Shown: positions 17,601-27,207, counted from the first letter of the stretch. The stretch: DNA of 60,284 nucleotides from Bacteroidia bacterium (GCA_019695295.1 JAIBAH010000016.1:1-60284), one strand, 5' to 3'. The notes: generated by a model not told the origin, from the letters alone. Program-made: numbers and translations.

Positions 17601-20600
17601 TCAGTCTTTCATAAAATCTTCCTTTGTCAGCAAAGACAGGGCAGGCAAGCCAGATGCCGTAAAAACTGAATTGATTTTACCCAGATTTTCGCCACTCAGT
17701 TTTTCAACTTTTTGTTTTGCTTTCAGAATATCTGCGGCAAGAGCCTTAGCTCTGTCGTAATGGGAATCCGTAGGACGACCGTCCCAGAAAGAAACCTGAG
17801 CAAAAAGACTGGAGAGTTTTTCACGGATTTGCTCTTCGCCGGTAATAGCCGTTCCTTCCTTGGTGGCTACCAGCGTTTTGCGCACAGACTCCAGAGAATC
17901 ATGAAACGCCTGAATTGGTTTAATACTTACTTCGTCTTTGATGGTATTCAGTCCTTTTTTAAGGTCAGCCTGAAGAGATACGATTTGCTGTGTAAAATAC
18001 GCCAGTTCTTCCACCTGATTATACAACTGAAGGCTTAAATTACGCTGCGCTTTTCTGTCTTCGGCTGAATGTACTGACTTGTCGTCTTCTACCAGTTTTA
18101 CCTGAGTTTCAAAGGACTTTTCCCCAATCATCAGCACGACTTTACAAGTACCGGCGTCCAGCAGGGGGCTGATAAAACCGCCCATGTCAAGAGATGCTCC
18201 GGTTTTAGCCGCTTTGGGAGGCTTCATTCTCATGTCCCAGTTTACCACGTTGATTCCTTTTCTTTTAGAAGCAGGCTTTTCATAGAGAAAAGTGCCTTTG
18301 GAGTCATAAAAGCGCATTTTCACCTCTTCTGTAGTAATCCTGTTTTTGAGATAATAAATAATCCGGGCATCCTCACTTTTATTTGGGCCGGCAAACTCAC
18401 CGGGCTGAGACGGATATCCTCCCCCAAATCCCCTGCTTTTGAGGATTGCCGGACGGGACTCAATAAAGGCCACTTCTGACTCAAGCATTGCATTATTGAT
18501 TTTTCTCAAAGGGGAAATATCATCCAGAATATAAATTCCTCTTCCATGAGTAGCAATTACCAGATCATGGGTCTGAGGCTGAATCACCAGATCCCTTACG
18601 AGTGCATATTCCGGAAAACCGGCTTTCATCCGTGCCCAGTTCTGACCTTTATCAATGCTGACAAAAAGCCCCATTTCGGTGCCCAGAAACAATAAATCCG
18701 GGCTTTCGATGTCTTCCAGAATCTTATGGGCAAATCCGGTAAATTCCTTGCTGTTTAATCTTTCCCAGGTTTTTCCCCCGTCTTTTGACCTTGCCAGGTA
18801 AGTATTGCAGTCACCGTAGGTATGATTATCAAAAGTGACGTACACCGTATTTTTATCAAAATTGCCCGGCATAATACTACTGATCCAGGTTCCTTTCGGT
18901 ATTCCTGCAAGCGCATAATTGGCCGTAAGGTTGGTCCATGTATTTCCGCCGTCCCGGGATACCTGCAGGTTTCCGTCATCGGTTCCGACCCAGATTTCCT
19001 GAGCGTTCAGCGGAGATTCTGCAATGGTAAAAATCGTACAGTGGTTTTCGGCTGAGGAATTATCTACCGTTAATCCGCCGGATTCCTCCTGTTTTTGTTT
19101 GTTTTTGTCATTTGTAGTCAAATCAGGAGAAATCTTTTTCCAGGTAGTACCCTGATTTTCTGTTTTATACAAAAACTGAGAGCCGGTATATAAAACGCCT
19201 TTCTGAGTTGGACTTTTAACAATGGGAGTATTCCAGTTCCATCTTAATTTTTCTTCCCCGGCAAGCGGATAAGGCTGAATATCCAGAGATTCCTGTGTTT
19301 TCATATTGACTCTTGCCATATGTCCACCCTGATATTCTGCATATACAATATCCTGATTGATGTCGTCAGGCTGTACCCAGAAACCATCTCCGCCGTACAA
19401 TTCGTCCCAGTCTTTGTTGTTGATTCCACTGGGGCTTTGAGAAGGGGCTTTCCATGAGCCGTTATCCTGCAATCCTCCATATACATTATAGGGAGTCTGC
19501 AAGTCGGTTGATACATGATAAAACTGAGAAACCGGGAGATTTTGAATAAAAACCCAGGAGTTGCCTCTGTCATTACTTACATACACTCCTCCGTCAGAGC
19601 CCAGATACATCTGATTGGTGTAAGCGGGATTAATCCACAAAGCGTGATGATCCGGGTGAGGTCCGTTAAAGTAGCCTCCTTCCGAAAAAGAATACCCGCC
19701 GTCGGTACTGATAGAAAATGTAAATGACGGACGATACACCCTTTTTGCATCTTTGGGGTCCACAACCAGTGTACTAAAATAAAAAGGACGGGCGGTAACG
19801 TTTGAAGAAGAACTTTGCTGTTTCCAGGATGCCCCTCCGTCAGAAGAAATGTATAAACCGGTTGCTTTTGACTCAACAATTGCAAGGATATTATCCGGAG
19901 CGGACGGAGCAAGCGCAATTGCCACTCTTCCGAATTCTCCTTCGGGCAAACCATTGGTCAGTTTTTTCCAGGTGGTTCCGCCATCCGTACTTTTATAGAT
20001 TCCGCTTCCCTTTCCTCCTGAATTAAAGGAAAAAGGCTTTCGGCGAAATTCCCACATAGTGGCATACATTATATTGGGATTGGCTGGATTCATGATTACC
20101 TCAGCGCACCCTGTTTTGTCATCTATATACAATACCTTTTCCCAGGTTTTTCCCCCGTCTTTGGTTCTGTATAATCCTCTTTCTTTACTATTGTCCCACA
20201 AATGTCCGGGCACCGCAGCAAAAACAGTATTCGGAGAGGAAGGATGAATCAGAATCCGGCTGATGTGTTCTGTACTGTCAAGGCCCATTTTAGACCAGTT
20301 TTCGCCTCCGTCGGCAGAGCGGTAAATTCCGTTTCCAACCGACACGCTGTTTCTCATATTGGATTCGCCGGTACCTGCCCAAACCGTATCCGGACGCGCC
20401 TGATCAATCGCAATTGCACCGATTGACTGACAATGCTTATCAAATACGGGCTTAAAAGAAGAACATCCGTCCGTAGTTTTCCAGATTCCGCCCCCGGCAG
20501 TGCCTACATAAATTGTTCTGGGCTCTTTATTTATCCCTTCGATAGCAGTAATCCTGCCACTCATGGTAGCGGGTCCAATACTTCTGGCTTCCAAAGCACC

Positions 20601-20687
20601 GATAGTAGCAGAGGAAAACTTCACATTTTGTCCGGATACGGAAAGCGTAAAGGATAAAACAGTAAGCAGATAGATAAAATGTTTCAT
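17601..20687 (-). CDS. Secreted BNR/Asp-box repeat protein (VPS10/sortilin-like propeller)
   Basis: 1,028 residues from the ATG at 20687, which gives a clean signal peptide (MKHFIYLLTVLSFTLSVSGQ); the frame extends 24 codons further upstream without a signal-like sequence. At least nine Asp boxes of the S-x-D-G-G-x-T/S-W type fill residues 70-720 (STDGGTTWKK, SRDGGNTWTN, SKDGGKTWER). They form one or two beta propellers, and ATHGRGIYILDD closes the last blade. A helical C-terminal third (about 870-1028) follows. These large proteins are widespread in Bacteroidota and usually labelled glycosyl hydrolase or VPS10 domain protein, but catalytic sialidase residues are not evident. It follows the LolA-like gene by 96 bases on the same strand. 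Confidence 0.85.
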   Translation of the reverse strand: MKHFIYLLTVLSFTLSVSGQNVKFSSATIGALEARSIGPATMSGRITAIEGINKEPRTIYVGTAGGGIWKTTDGCSSFKPVFDKHCQSIGAIAIDQARPDTVWAGTGESNMRNSVSVGNGIYRSADGGENWSKMGLDSTEHISRILIHPSSPNTVFAAVPGHLWDNSKERGLYRTKDGGKTWEKVLYIDDKTGCAEVIMNPANPNIMYATMWEFRRKPFSFNSGGKGSGIYKSTDGGTTWKKLTNGLPEGEFGRVAIALAPSAPDNILAIVESKATGLYISSDGGASWKQQSSSSNVTARPFYFSTLVVDPKDAKRVYRPSFTFSISTDGGYSFSEGGYFNGPHPDHHALWINPAYTNQMYLGSDGGVYVSNDRGNSWVFIQNLPVSQFYHVSTDLQTPYNVYGGLQDNGSWKAPSQSPSGINNKDWDELYGGDGFWVQPDDINQDIVYAEYQGGHMARVNMKTQESLDIQPYPLAGEEKLRWNWNTPIVKSPTQKGVLYTGSQFLYKTENQGTTWKKISPDLTTNDKNKQKQEESGGLTVDNSSAENHCTIFTIAESPLNAQEIWVGTDDGNLQVSRDGGNTWTNLTANYALAGIPKGTWISSIMPGNFDKNTVYVTFDNHTYGDCNTYLARSKDGGKTWERLNSKEFTGFAHKILEDIESPDLLFLGTEMGLFVSIDKGQNWARMKAGFPEYALVRDLVIQPQTHDLVIATHGRGIYILDDISPLRKINNAMLESEVAFIESRPAILKSRGFGGGYPSQPGEFAGPNKSEDARIIYYLKNRITTEEVKMRFYDSKGTFLYEKPASKRKGINVVNWDMRMKPPKAAKTGASLDMGGFISPLLDAGTCKVVLMIGEKSFETQVKLVEDDKSVHSAEDRKAQRNLSLQLYNQVEELAYFTQQIVSLQADLKKGLNTIKDEVSIKPIQAFHDSLESVRKTLVATKEGTAITGEEQIREKLSSLFAQVSFWDGRPTDSHYDRAKALAADILKAKQKVEKLSGENLGKINSVFTASGLPALSLLTKEDFMKD

Positions 20688-20783
20688 AATTATTATTGAT
20701 TTGAATATGATTACGAATATCTCATTCCCCAAAACAAGACTCCCCTGCCCTGCCTTCATTCTGTTTGGGGAAAGTGAATTCCA

Positions 20784-21572
20784 TTATTTGCTGCTTTCTT
20801 TTTTCTTTTTTTCTTTTTTGGGTTTTGCGGAAGACTTGGTGTCCGCTTTTCCTTTTTCCACTTTTTCGCCCGGCATGGCAAAAATGCTATTATCTATTTT
20901 GGTGTTGATTTCGATAGTGTTCCATTTCATTTCTCCCATCATTCCGCCCATTGCAAAAGGCAGTGTCACCCCAAAATCGGTTTTTTTGTAGTTTGAAAAA
21001 GTCTGTTCCACATCCATTTCTTTTTCTTCCACCTTAATTTTCTGGCTTTGTTTTAAATCGAGATAGGATTCAGTATCAATATAATGATAAATCATATTTC
21101 CATCCGGTTTGGTTACTTTCAGTTTATAGACTTCTGTTCCTTCCATGTCTTCAGTTCCGAGAAATTCCACCTGATTTCCCTTGGTTTTGTAGTTATACAA
21201 ATCTCCGGTAACATCAAGCTGGTCTTTGGATTGCACAATTTCTTCGGGAGTCATGGGCTCAGGGTCTTTTTTACCCTGAAAAGGCATAATTTTCCAACCT
21301 TTGTCTCCGTTTACTGCATTCACCATTGTCATTCCCTGAATGGTAAGCTCAAAACGAAGTGCCTTACCCTGAACCACCGTAATCGATACAGGTGCTTCCT
21401 GACCGGGAGCAATCTGAGTACTGCCTTTCATTACCACATTCTGGATTTTGGAAAGAAGATCTTTTCCGCCAATGGCTTCCAGATGCTTGTCCACAATTTC
21501 ATCTACGGTCTGAGCCTGCATTGCAGAGGCCAGAAAAATTACTGATAACAGAAAAAAAACTTTTTTGAACAT
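20784..21572 (-). CDS. LolA-like periplasmic protein (outer-membrane lipoprotein-sorting fold)
   Basis: 262 residues. A signal peptide ends SAMQAQ and is followed by TVDEIVDKHLEAIGG, the usual opening of this Bacteroidota LolA-like family. Next come beta strands of an open half-barrel (MKGSTQIAPG, FELTIQGMTMVNAVNGDKGW, VYKLKVTKPDG, YIDTESYLDLK). The last 30 residues are a Lys/Ser/Glu tail (KPKKEKKKKESSK), presumably disordered. True LolA carries lipoproteins across the periplasm; the Bacteroidota paralogues have no proven cargo. It lies upstream of the BNR-repeat gene on the same strand, so co-transcription is likely. Confidence 0.75.
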   Translation of the reverse strand: MFKKVFFLLSVIFLASAMQAQTVDEIVDKHLEAIGGKDLLSKIQNVVMKGSTQIAPGQEAPVSITVVQGKALRFELTIQGMTMVNAVNGDKGWKIMPFQGKKDPEPMTPEEIVQSKDQLDVTGDLYNYKTKGNQVEFLGTEDMEGTEVYKLKVTKPDGNMIYHYIDTESYLDLKQSQKIKVEEKEMDVEQTFSNYKKTDFGVTLPFAMGGMMGEMKWNTIEINTKIDNSIFAMPGEKVEKGKADTKSSAKPKKEKKKKESSK

Positions 21573-22107
21573 AGTTAAATAAATTAATGTTAATGAGATA
21601 GATTTTACTTAAATTTTAATATAAATAGAGTTAGCTCCAAATTGTTCATTCCTGCAATAAGTATATCCCGGAGAAAAAATATTACATTTTATTTTCACGT
21701 TGCTTCACTGATAGATTTAGTCAATAAAATTACATTCTTTGCTGAGGGACATATTCCGGTTTAGATATATTTCATGTTTTCAGCAATCATTTTTTTACGT
21801 ATATTTATTAACATTTAATTTTAATAACTATAATTATCTCTTTATTCAAAATATAACTCTGAACGCCCCCCAGAGGAAAATTCATCTCTGAGCAGTACAA
21901 ATGTAATTTATTTCGAATAAACGTATTATATTTATACATAATATTAGATTTATCATATAAATCTTACATGGAGTTTTGTAATGGAAGCTAATAATATCAA
22001 TATAAAAATATTTATTCAGATCTTTGAGGCATAGCTTTTGACGACAATAGTATATGTAGGATTTATCAATAAAATACAATAAATCATTTCGGATATAAAA
22101 AAATTAA
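21573..22107. other. AT-rich divergent intergenic region
   Basis: About 535 bases between the minus-strand LolA-like gene and the plus-strand membrane protein. I found no complete -33/-7 pair, no strong hairpin and no RNA gene. A frame at 21882-22079 is composed of Ile, Tyr, Asn and Lys codons expected from AT-rich DNA and is not credible. Confidence 0.6.
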
Positions 22108-22542
22108 ATGAAAAGAAACATCATACCTAACCTTTCTAAAGCAATCTTGCTCTTTGTTTTTTCAGGAATATACTTTCCGGCCTTGGCACAGGAACAGCAT
22201 TCTGTCCATTCTATCCATTTGAATTTCAGTGACATGAATACGTGGTTCGGACTCCTTGAGCTTCCCTTCCTGTTTATATGTATGTATTATGCTTTCAAAA
22301 CGGCAACCTCCCTCAAAGGCGGTGTATTCGGTAAAGCTATGTCACTCATGGCCTGGGGATTTCTCGTCATGGGAGTCGGACATCTTCATATGCAGATAGA
22401 GCATTTTATGGGCATCAATATTTTTAAGCAGCTCTTTGGAGAAACAGCCGGAAGTATAATATGGTTTATTGCACTGATTACTACATGGTTGCTATCCGGA
22501 ATGGGGTTCTATTCCATCTATAATACCAGCAAAAAATCCTAA
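22108..22542 (+). CDS. Small three-helix membrane protein with His cluster, paired with a histidine kinase
   Basis: 144 residues. A signal peptide or first helix (residues 1-27, ending PALAQ) leads to a short His-rich outer segment (EQHSVHSIHLN). Three further membrane helices follow at about 47-64, 76-95 and 115-137. At the end of helix 2 is GHLHMQIEHF, with His92, His94, Glu98 and His99 close together, a plausible metal or haem site (inference). The histidine kinase gene starts 11 bases downstream, so the two form one unit. I do not recognise the family. It could be the membrane input module for the soluble kinase, which has no membrane helix of its own. Confidence 0.8.
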   Translation: MKRNIIPNLSKAILLFVFSGIYFPALAQEQHSVHSIHLNFSDMNTWFGLLELPFLFICMYYAFKTATSLKGGVFGKAMSLMAWGFLVMGVGHLHMQIEHFMGINIFKQLFGETAGSIIWFIALITTWLLSGMGFYSIYNTSKKS

Positions 22543-22553
22543 TATCAACATAA

Positions 22554-24482
22554 ATGACTCATAGTCTGTTTACATATTTTCGGAGGTTATTTTTCCGAAA
22601 AGGTAAGCCGGAATTTAATTCTGACTATCAGCTTTATGTGCATATAATTCAGTCGCTGTTAAATCGTTTTAGTCTTCCTTCTCAGGAAATAAAGATAAGA
22701 AACAGAGTAAACCACTATTATCAGTCCTCCCCTGATAAACAAAAAACCGACTTTCCGGAAGTGTATTTATTACTGGAACAGTTTGTCACAGAATCGGATT
22801 CCAACCCTTCAAAAAAATACAGCAGGGAGAAATTAAGGGCAGAAATTCTGTCAGAATTTCCTGAAATATTACATTTTGAAAATATTTCTTTTGTTTTTCA
22901 GGGAACCCAGCAGGTTACTCTTTATTTGTATAAAATTTTTCTCAGGACGGTAACAGAAAAAACCGAAAAAGTACTGGGGGCATTCAAGGAAAATCAACTT
23001 CCGGAAATCCGGAAATGGCTGAGAGGGTTACCTGATACAGAAGAATTGCCTCCGTTTGATATCATACCGCCGGCAATGATGGATTATGAAAACGCTCTGT
23101 TACTGATTCAGGAGGTTTCTCAGCAACTCTTTTTTCAGATAGAGTCTTATATGGGCGGAGATTGCCCTGCAGAAATCTGGAATGAAACCTACGAAGAGTT
23201 AAATCAGGTGTACGGAAGGATTGAGCATTTTCCTCATTTATTACAGTTGATTCCGTCCCGCATTATGGATGAGTCCAAGCTGAAACTGCTAAGCAGAATA
23301 CAGATAGAAGAAACCCTGCTAAAGCAAACCAATACCCTCAGAGAAATAAACCGGCAAATAATAGCCAAAAATCATGAACTGGTAAAGGCACAGAAAGAAA
23401 TCAGTGCTGCAAGAGAAAAGGAGGAGGAGTCTCAGGGAATGCTGCTGACTATACTGGATACCGTAGGTGAGGGTATCATCACAATAGATGAGAACTCTAT
23501 CATTGTCAGGGCAAACCGGGAGGCAGAGTTGATGTGGGGTTATGAACCGGGAGCACTCACCCGGCAGCCGCTGGAAGTACTCATGTCGGGGCCTATGCGA
23601 AAAAAGCATCATGAAGGAATGTCAAGATACCTTCAGACAGGAATTTCGGAGGTATTGGGAAAATGGATGACATTGACCGGAGTGCATAAAAATGGAAGTA
23701 CTTTTCCGATAGAAATGAAAATCCGGGAAACCTACATCGGGAAAAAAAGGTTTTTTACAGCAGCACTTCACGATATTTCTGAAAGAGTAAGAAAAGAATC
23801 CGAGCTTAAGGAAAAAAACGAGGAAATGGATATGCTCATCTATAAAACCTCCCATGATTTAAGAGGGCCGATTACGTCAGTACTCGGGTTGGTTAATATC
23901 ATTGCTTTGTTTCCGGAGGATTCCCTGAAATATGTAACCCTGATTGAAAAAAGTATTCTGAAACTGGATCATTCCATCCGGGACTTAATGGATTTCGGGC
24001 AGATTAACAATTCGGGCATTCCTTCCTCTGTCGTAAATCTCAGGGACTTATTTCATGAAATTATTGACGGACTGCAAAAAACAGAAGGGATTGAAGCAGT
24101 ACGAATCGAAGCTGACCTCCCTCCGGAGTTTTCTGTTTATACCCGAAAAAACCTCTTAAGAATCATTTTTCAGAACCTGATAGTCAACAGCATACAGTAC
24201 CGGCAGAAAAATCGGGAAGATTCCTGTATCAGGATATGTGCTGAGTATAAAAACAACAGGATTCACATACGGATAAAAGACAACGGACAGGGGATTCCCC
24301 ATGAATTTCAGGACAGAATCTTTGAAATGTTTTTCCGGGCAAATAGTCAGGCAACAGGAACCGGACTTGGATTATACATCGTAAAAAAGAGCATTGAAGT
24401 ATTGCAGGGTACCATCATAATGCACAGCGAACCCAATGAAGGCACGGAGTTCTCGCTGACCTTTCCGCTTAAAACATCATAA
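22554..24482 (+). CDS. PAS-domain sensor histidine kinase (orphan)
   Basis: 642 residues, no membrane segment. Residues 1-245 are a helical region I do not recognise, with many conserved-looking aromatic and acidic residues. A coiled coil follows (about 245-292). The PAS domain (about 297-412) starts LLTILDTVGEGIITID and ends TAALHDISERVRKE. The HisKA domain has the phosphorylated His at about 434 in KTSHDLRGPI, then the ATPase with N box (NLIVNSIQY), G1 (KDNGQGIP), F box (FEMFFRA) and G2 (GTGLGLYIV). All catalytic boxes are intact. No response regulator is within the window near it. It is co-transcribed with the small membrane protein upstream, which may supply its membrane-bound input. Confidence 0.93.
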   Translation: MTHSLFTYFRRLFFRKGKPEFNSDYQLYVHIIQSLLNRFSLPSQEIKIRNRVNHYYQSSPDKQKTDFPEVYLLLEQFVTESDSNPSKKYSREKLRAEILSEFPEILHFENISFVFQGTQQVTLYLYKIFLRTVTEKTEKVLGAFKENQLPEIRKWLRGLPDTEELPPFDIIPPAMMDYENALLLIQEVSQQLFFQIESYMGGDCPAEIWNETYEELNQVYGRIEHFPHLLQLIPSRIMDESKLKLLSRIQIEETLLKQTNTLREINRQIIAKNHELVKAQKEISAAREKEEESQGMLLTILDTVGEGIITIDENSIIVRANREAELMWGYEPGALTRQPLEVLMSGPMRKKHHEGMSRYLQTGISEVLGKWMTLTGVHKNGSTFPIEMKIRETYIGKKRFFTAALHDISERVRKESELKEKNEEMDMLIYKTSHDLRGPITSVLGLVNIIALFPEDSLKYVTLIEKSILKLDHSIRDLMDFGQINNSGIPSSVVNLRDLFHEIIDGLQKTEGIEAVRIEADLPPEFSVYTRKNLLRIIFQNLIVNSIQYRQKNREDSCIRICAEYKNNRIHIRIKDNGQGIPHEFQDRIFEMFFRANSQATGTGLGLYIVKKSIEVLQGTIIMHSEPNEGTEFSLTFPLKTS

Positions 24483-24617
24483 TTATCCAAAATTAAAGCC
24501 AAAATCCTCTTTTACTGCTGCGATAAAACTCTCAGAACGATTGTTTAAAACACTGATTATTTAGAAACAAACCGAATAACTCCTCTTTTCAAAAAAAATA
24601 ATTCCACTTTTAAATTG

Positions 24618-24655
24618 AATTACTTTTACCCGAATTTTTCCGGTAAAAAGTAATT
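24618..24655. repeat. Inverted repeat between the kinase and GT5 genes
   Basis: Arms 24618-24630 and 24642-24655 pair over 13 positions with a single bulged A, around an 11-base AT-rich loop. Neither strand has a T run after the stem, so it is not a standard terminator. It could still end the kinase transcript, or be a protein-binding site; I cannot tell. Confidence 0.5.
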
Positions 24656-24756
24656 AGAATATTGAAATACAACGATATATAATAATTCCTAAAAACAAAT
24701 AATCTATGTAGTGAACTAAACTACATCTTAATCGGGCGGCATTTTAATAATAGAAT

Positions 24757-24788
24757 TTTGGAAATACAAATTTTTGTGCTTAATTTTG
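24757..24788 (+). promoter_or_regulatory. Promoter of the GT5-domain gene
   Basis: TTTG (24757-24760), 20 bases, then TAATTTTG (24781-24788): full consensus. The predicted start near 24795 gives a leader of about 90 bases. Confidence 0.65.
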
Positions 24789-24887
24789 CAGAAAATTATT
24801 GAGATTTTATTCATTACTGACAATATGAACGTTTCTCTCTAACGATAATAATAGTCTTTTCATTCACTTATTTAATTCCAAAAAAAT

Positions 24888-25706
24888 ATGGATCGTAAAT
24901 TAAGAATACTTTTTGTAACGTCTGAAATTGAACCATTTTTAAAAATCTCCTCTGCATCCGACCTTATTAGACAACTTCCGCAAAAACTACAGGAAAGAGG
25001 ACATGATATCAGAATTTTTATGCCAAAATTCGGGGTAATTAATGAAAGAAGAAATCGTTTACATGAGGTAGTAAGACTTTCGGGAATCAATATTAAAGTA
25101 GCAGGCGAAGAAAAACCCCTTACCATTAAGGTTGCTTCTATTCCCAACGCAAGGCTTCAGGTTTATTTCCTCGATAACGAAGATTATTTTAAACGCAAAT
25201 CCGCTCTTACAAATCCTACCGACAATACTTTCCATCCTGACAACGACGAACGCGCAATTTTCTTTTGTAAAGGGGTAATCGAAACCGTAAGAAAATTAGG
25301 ATGGGCACCCGATGTAATTCACTGCCACGACTGGATGACTTCATTCCTCCCCTTTTATCTGCGCACTCATTATCAGAATGACCCAATGTTTAAAAACACC
25401 AAAATTGTTTTCACTCTTTATAACAACGAGTTTGAAAATGAGACCATTGGCAATTTTATGGATAAAATGCGTATTGATGGAATCAATGATGAAACGCTCG
25501 AAAGATTTGAAGAAAACAGCTACGTAGGATTATGCAAAGGCGGAATCGCAATGTCTGACTATATTACGAAGGGACATGCTTCCATTCAGTCTTCTCTGGA
25601 AGACCATCTTCAGCAATCCAAGCATGACGGTGTATTTATTGATGTCGCAAATAAAGATACTTATGCTGATGAATACAATCAGTTATATGCAACCTTATTA
25701 AATTAA
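24888..25706 (+). CDS. Stand-alone glycogen/starch synthase N-terminal (GT5) domain
   Basis: 272 residues corresponding only to the N-terminal half of GT5 glycogen synthases. It has ILFVTSEIEPFLK at the start, DIRIFMPKFGVIN, a long DNEDYF insert, VIHCHDWMTSFLPFYL and a final GGIAMSDYI. The ADP-glucose-binding KTGGL motif expected after the first strand is replaced by KISSASDL. The whole C-terminal Rossmann half with the catalytic E-x7-E is absent. The gene is therefore probably not an active synthase. The same short form next to DUF4270 and glmS is common in Bacteroidota as I recall, which argues for a real, conserved but unassigned role rather than a broken gene. It has a full promoter of its own. 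Confidence 0.85.
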   Translation: MDRKLRILFVTSEIEPFLKISSASDLIRQLPQKLQERGHDIRIFMPKFGVINERRNRLHEVVRLSGINIKVAGEEKPLTIKVASIPNARLQVYFLDNEDYFKRKSALTNPTDNTFHPDNDERAIFFCKGVIETVRKLGWAPDVIHCHDWMTSFLPFYLRTHYQNDPMFKNTKIVFTLYNNEFENETIGNFMDKMRIDGINDETLERFEENSYVGLCKGGIAMSDYITKGHASIQSSLEDHLQQSKHDGVFIDVANKDTYADEYNQLYATLLN

Positions 25707-25741
25707 TTTGCCTCTATGTGGGTATATTCAATTTTTGGTTG

Positions 25742-25749
25742 TACTTTTG
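25742..25749 (+). promoter_or_regulatory. -7 box of the DUF4270 gene
   Basis: TACTTTTG matches TAnnTTTG and is 21 bases before the ATG at 25771. No TTTG is correctly spaced upstream, so it is a half-supported promoter. Confidence 0.35.
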
Positions 25750-25770
25750 CGCGCTAAATTCGAAATAAAC

Positions 25771-27129
25771 ATGTCATCTGTTTTTTATTTAATCTGTTTA
25801 AAAAATAATTTTAATAAAATCATCAGACTGTTAGCTTTCACGGCCATAACAGTCTGTATGCTTTTTATGCAGTCCTGTAAAGATCCCAATACCGGCGGTA
25901 AGGACATCCTGCCCCCCGATGAGCTGATTGGAATGGCTTATACAGATACCGTAACTGTCAATATGGACTCCCGTATCATTGACAGTATCCCTACTTTTGG
26001 TACAGATTTCCATTTGTTTGGAAATTATGTAGATAATGAATTGGGAAGAATCACCGCCGGAACCTATAGTCAAATCCGTTTTTCAGGTGATAAAATAGAC
26101 TTTGGAAGTGCTGATAGTGTCAGGGCTGATTCGGTTGTACTTTTTGTGGATGTAATCGGATATTTTGGTCGTATCGAGACACCTCAGCTTCTGAGAGTGC
26201 ATGAAATCACTCAGGCATTTGATACTACAAGCTATGCCTCCAATGACAGCCTTACGATTAACCCCCTTGACCTCGCCGGTAAATCCAAAATCAACTCCGG
26301 TACGATTGGTCTGCTCAAGGATGTAAGGGTAAAACTCGATAAATCGCTTGCAGAGAAGCTCCTGAACCTGCCGGACTCTGTCAAAGGAAAAACCAATACC
26401 GAATTTACCAACTATTTTAAAGGATTGTATCTTTCCACCTATCCCATCGGACAATTTAACTCCCGTGAACCGGGTGCGATTATGTACATGAGTCTGCAAA
26501 GCAATGACACCAAACTCATTCTTTATTATACCAAAAAAGACTCTGTGGGTAATTTTACTGAAAACAAAAAATTTGAATTTGGGGTAACCTCTTCTGCACG
26601 TCAGTTTCACGCCATCAAAAGGTCTGACTATGAGACCCGAAGATTAGGCACTGAACTGATGAATCCTGTCCGCCCGCATGAGTTTGAATTCAATCAAAGC
26701 GGGGCAGTAATCGAAAACACCCTTAAATTCCCGTTTTTAAAAAACCTCGGCACTGTTGGTATTAATAAGGCAGAATTGATTCTTAAAGCAGACCCGGCAA
26801 CCCTTGGGGCAAAAATCGGTACCACTTACCGGTACGCACCTCCTGCCCTGAAGGTTTATCAGCCTGACAGTGCTGGTAAAAAAGCAGAAAGCGCACTGAT
26901 TGTCAGCTCTATCGAGTTTGATAATATCAACAAGCAATATGTAATCTCTCTGACCAATTATGTACAAAGGATTCTTAACGGGCAGATTGAAGACAGGGGC
27001 ATTCTGATTCGTTCTACCGACGAGCTGAACTATATCGCCAACACCCTGAACCGGGTAGTACTGGGCGGGCACAATCACGCTACGCTTAAACCCGTACTGA
27101 GAGTGACCTATACTACATTACCGAAATAA
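25771..27129 (+). CDS. DUF4270 family lipoprotein
   Basis: 452 residues from the ATG at 25771; the upstream TTG at 25708 would add residues before the signal peptide. The signal peptide ends in a lipobox (MLFMQSC), with the lipidated Cys at about 36, and is followed by KDPNTGGKDILPPDELIG. The beta-rich body has an ELGRITAGTYSQIRFSGD segment and a C-terminal region with LTNYVQRILNG and GILIRSTDE, fitting DUF4270. The family is a Bacteroidota surface or periplasmic lipoprotein of unknown function, regularly found beside GT5-fragment and glmS genes. A link to cell-envelope sugar supply is a guess from context. A strong terminator closes the gene. Confidence 0.9.
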   Translation: MSSVFYLICLKNNFNKIIRLLAFTAITVCMLFMQSCKDPNTGGKDILPPDELIGMAYTDTVTVNMDSRIIDSIPTFGTDFHLFGNYVDNELGRITAGTYSQIRFSGDKIDFGSADSVRADSVVLFVDVIGYFGRIETPQLLRVHEITQAFDTTSYASNDSLTINPLDLAGKSKINSGTIGLLKDVRVKLDKSLAEKLLNLPDSVKGKTNTEFTNYFKGLYLSTYPIGQFNSREPGAIMYMSLQSNDTKLILYYTKKDSVGNFTENKKFEFGVTSSARQFHAIKRSDYETRRLGTELMNPVRPHEFEFNQSGAVIENTLKFPFLKNLGTVGINKAELILKADPATLGAKIGTTYRYAPPALKVYQPDSAGKKAESALIVSSIEFDNINKQYVISLTNYVQRILNGQIEDRGILIRSTDELNYIANTLNRVVLGGHNHATLKPVLRVTYTTLPK

Positions 27130-27147
27130 AATTTCAGAAAAAATATT

Positions 27148-27207
27148 AACTGCTTTTGATTGGGAAGAAGGGATTCTTTCTCATACTAATCAAAAGCAGT
27201 TTTTTTA
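27148..27207 (+). terminator. Terminator of the DUF4270 gene
   Basis: A perfect 14-base-pair stem (27148-27161 with 27188-27201) followed by a run of T's, 18 bases past the stop codon. The loop is long (26 bases). It separates the DUF4270 gene from glmS. Confidence 0.85.

Larger units (their letters stand above)
24483..24887. other. Intergenic region with inverted repeat and promoter
   Basis: About 405 bases. It contains an inverted repeat at 24618-24655 and the promoter of the GT5 gene at 24757-24788; the rest is AT-rich and without visible genes. Confidence 0.6.

Noticed and set aside
21882-22079. Minus-strand frame of 65 codons upstream of the small membrane protein
   Set aside because: Composition is that of AT-rich random sequence (Ile, Tyr, Asn, Lys), no start signal and no family resemblance.
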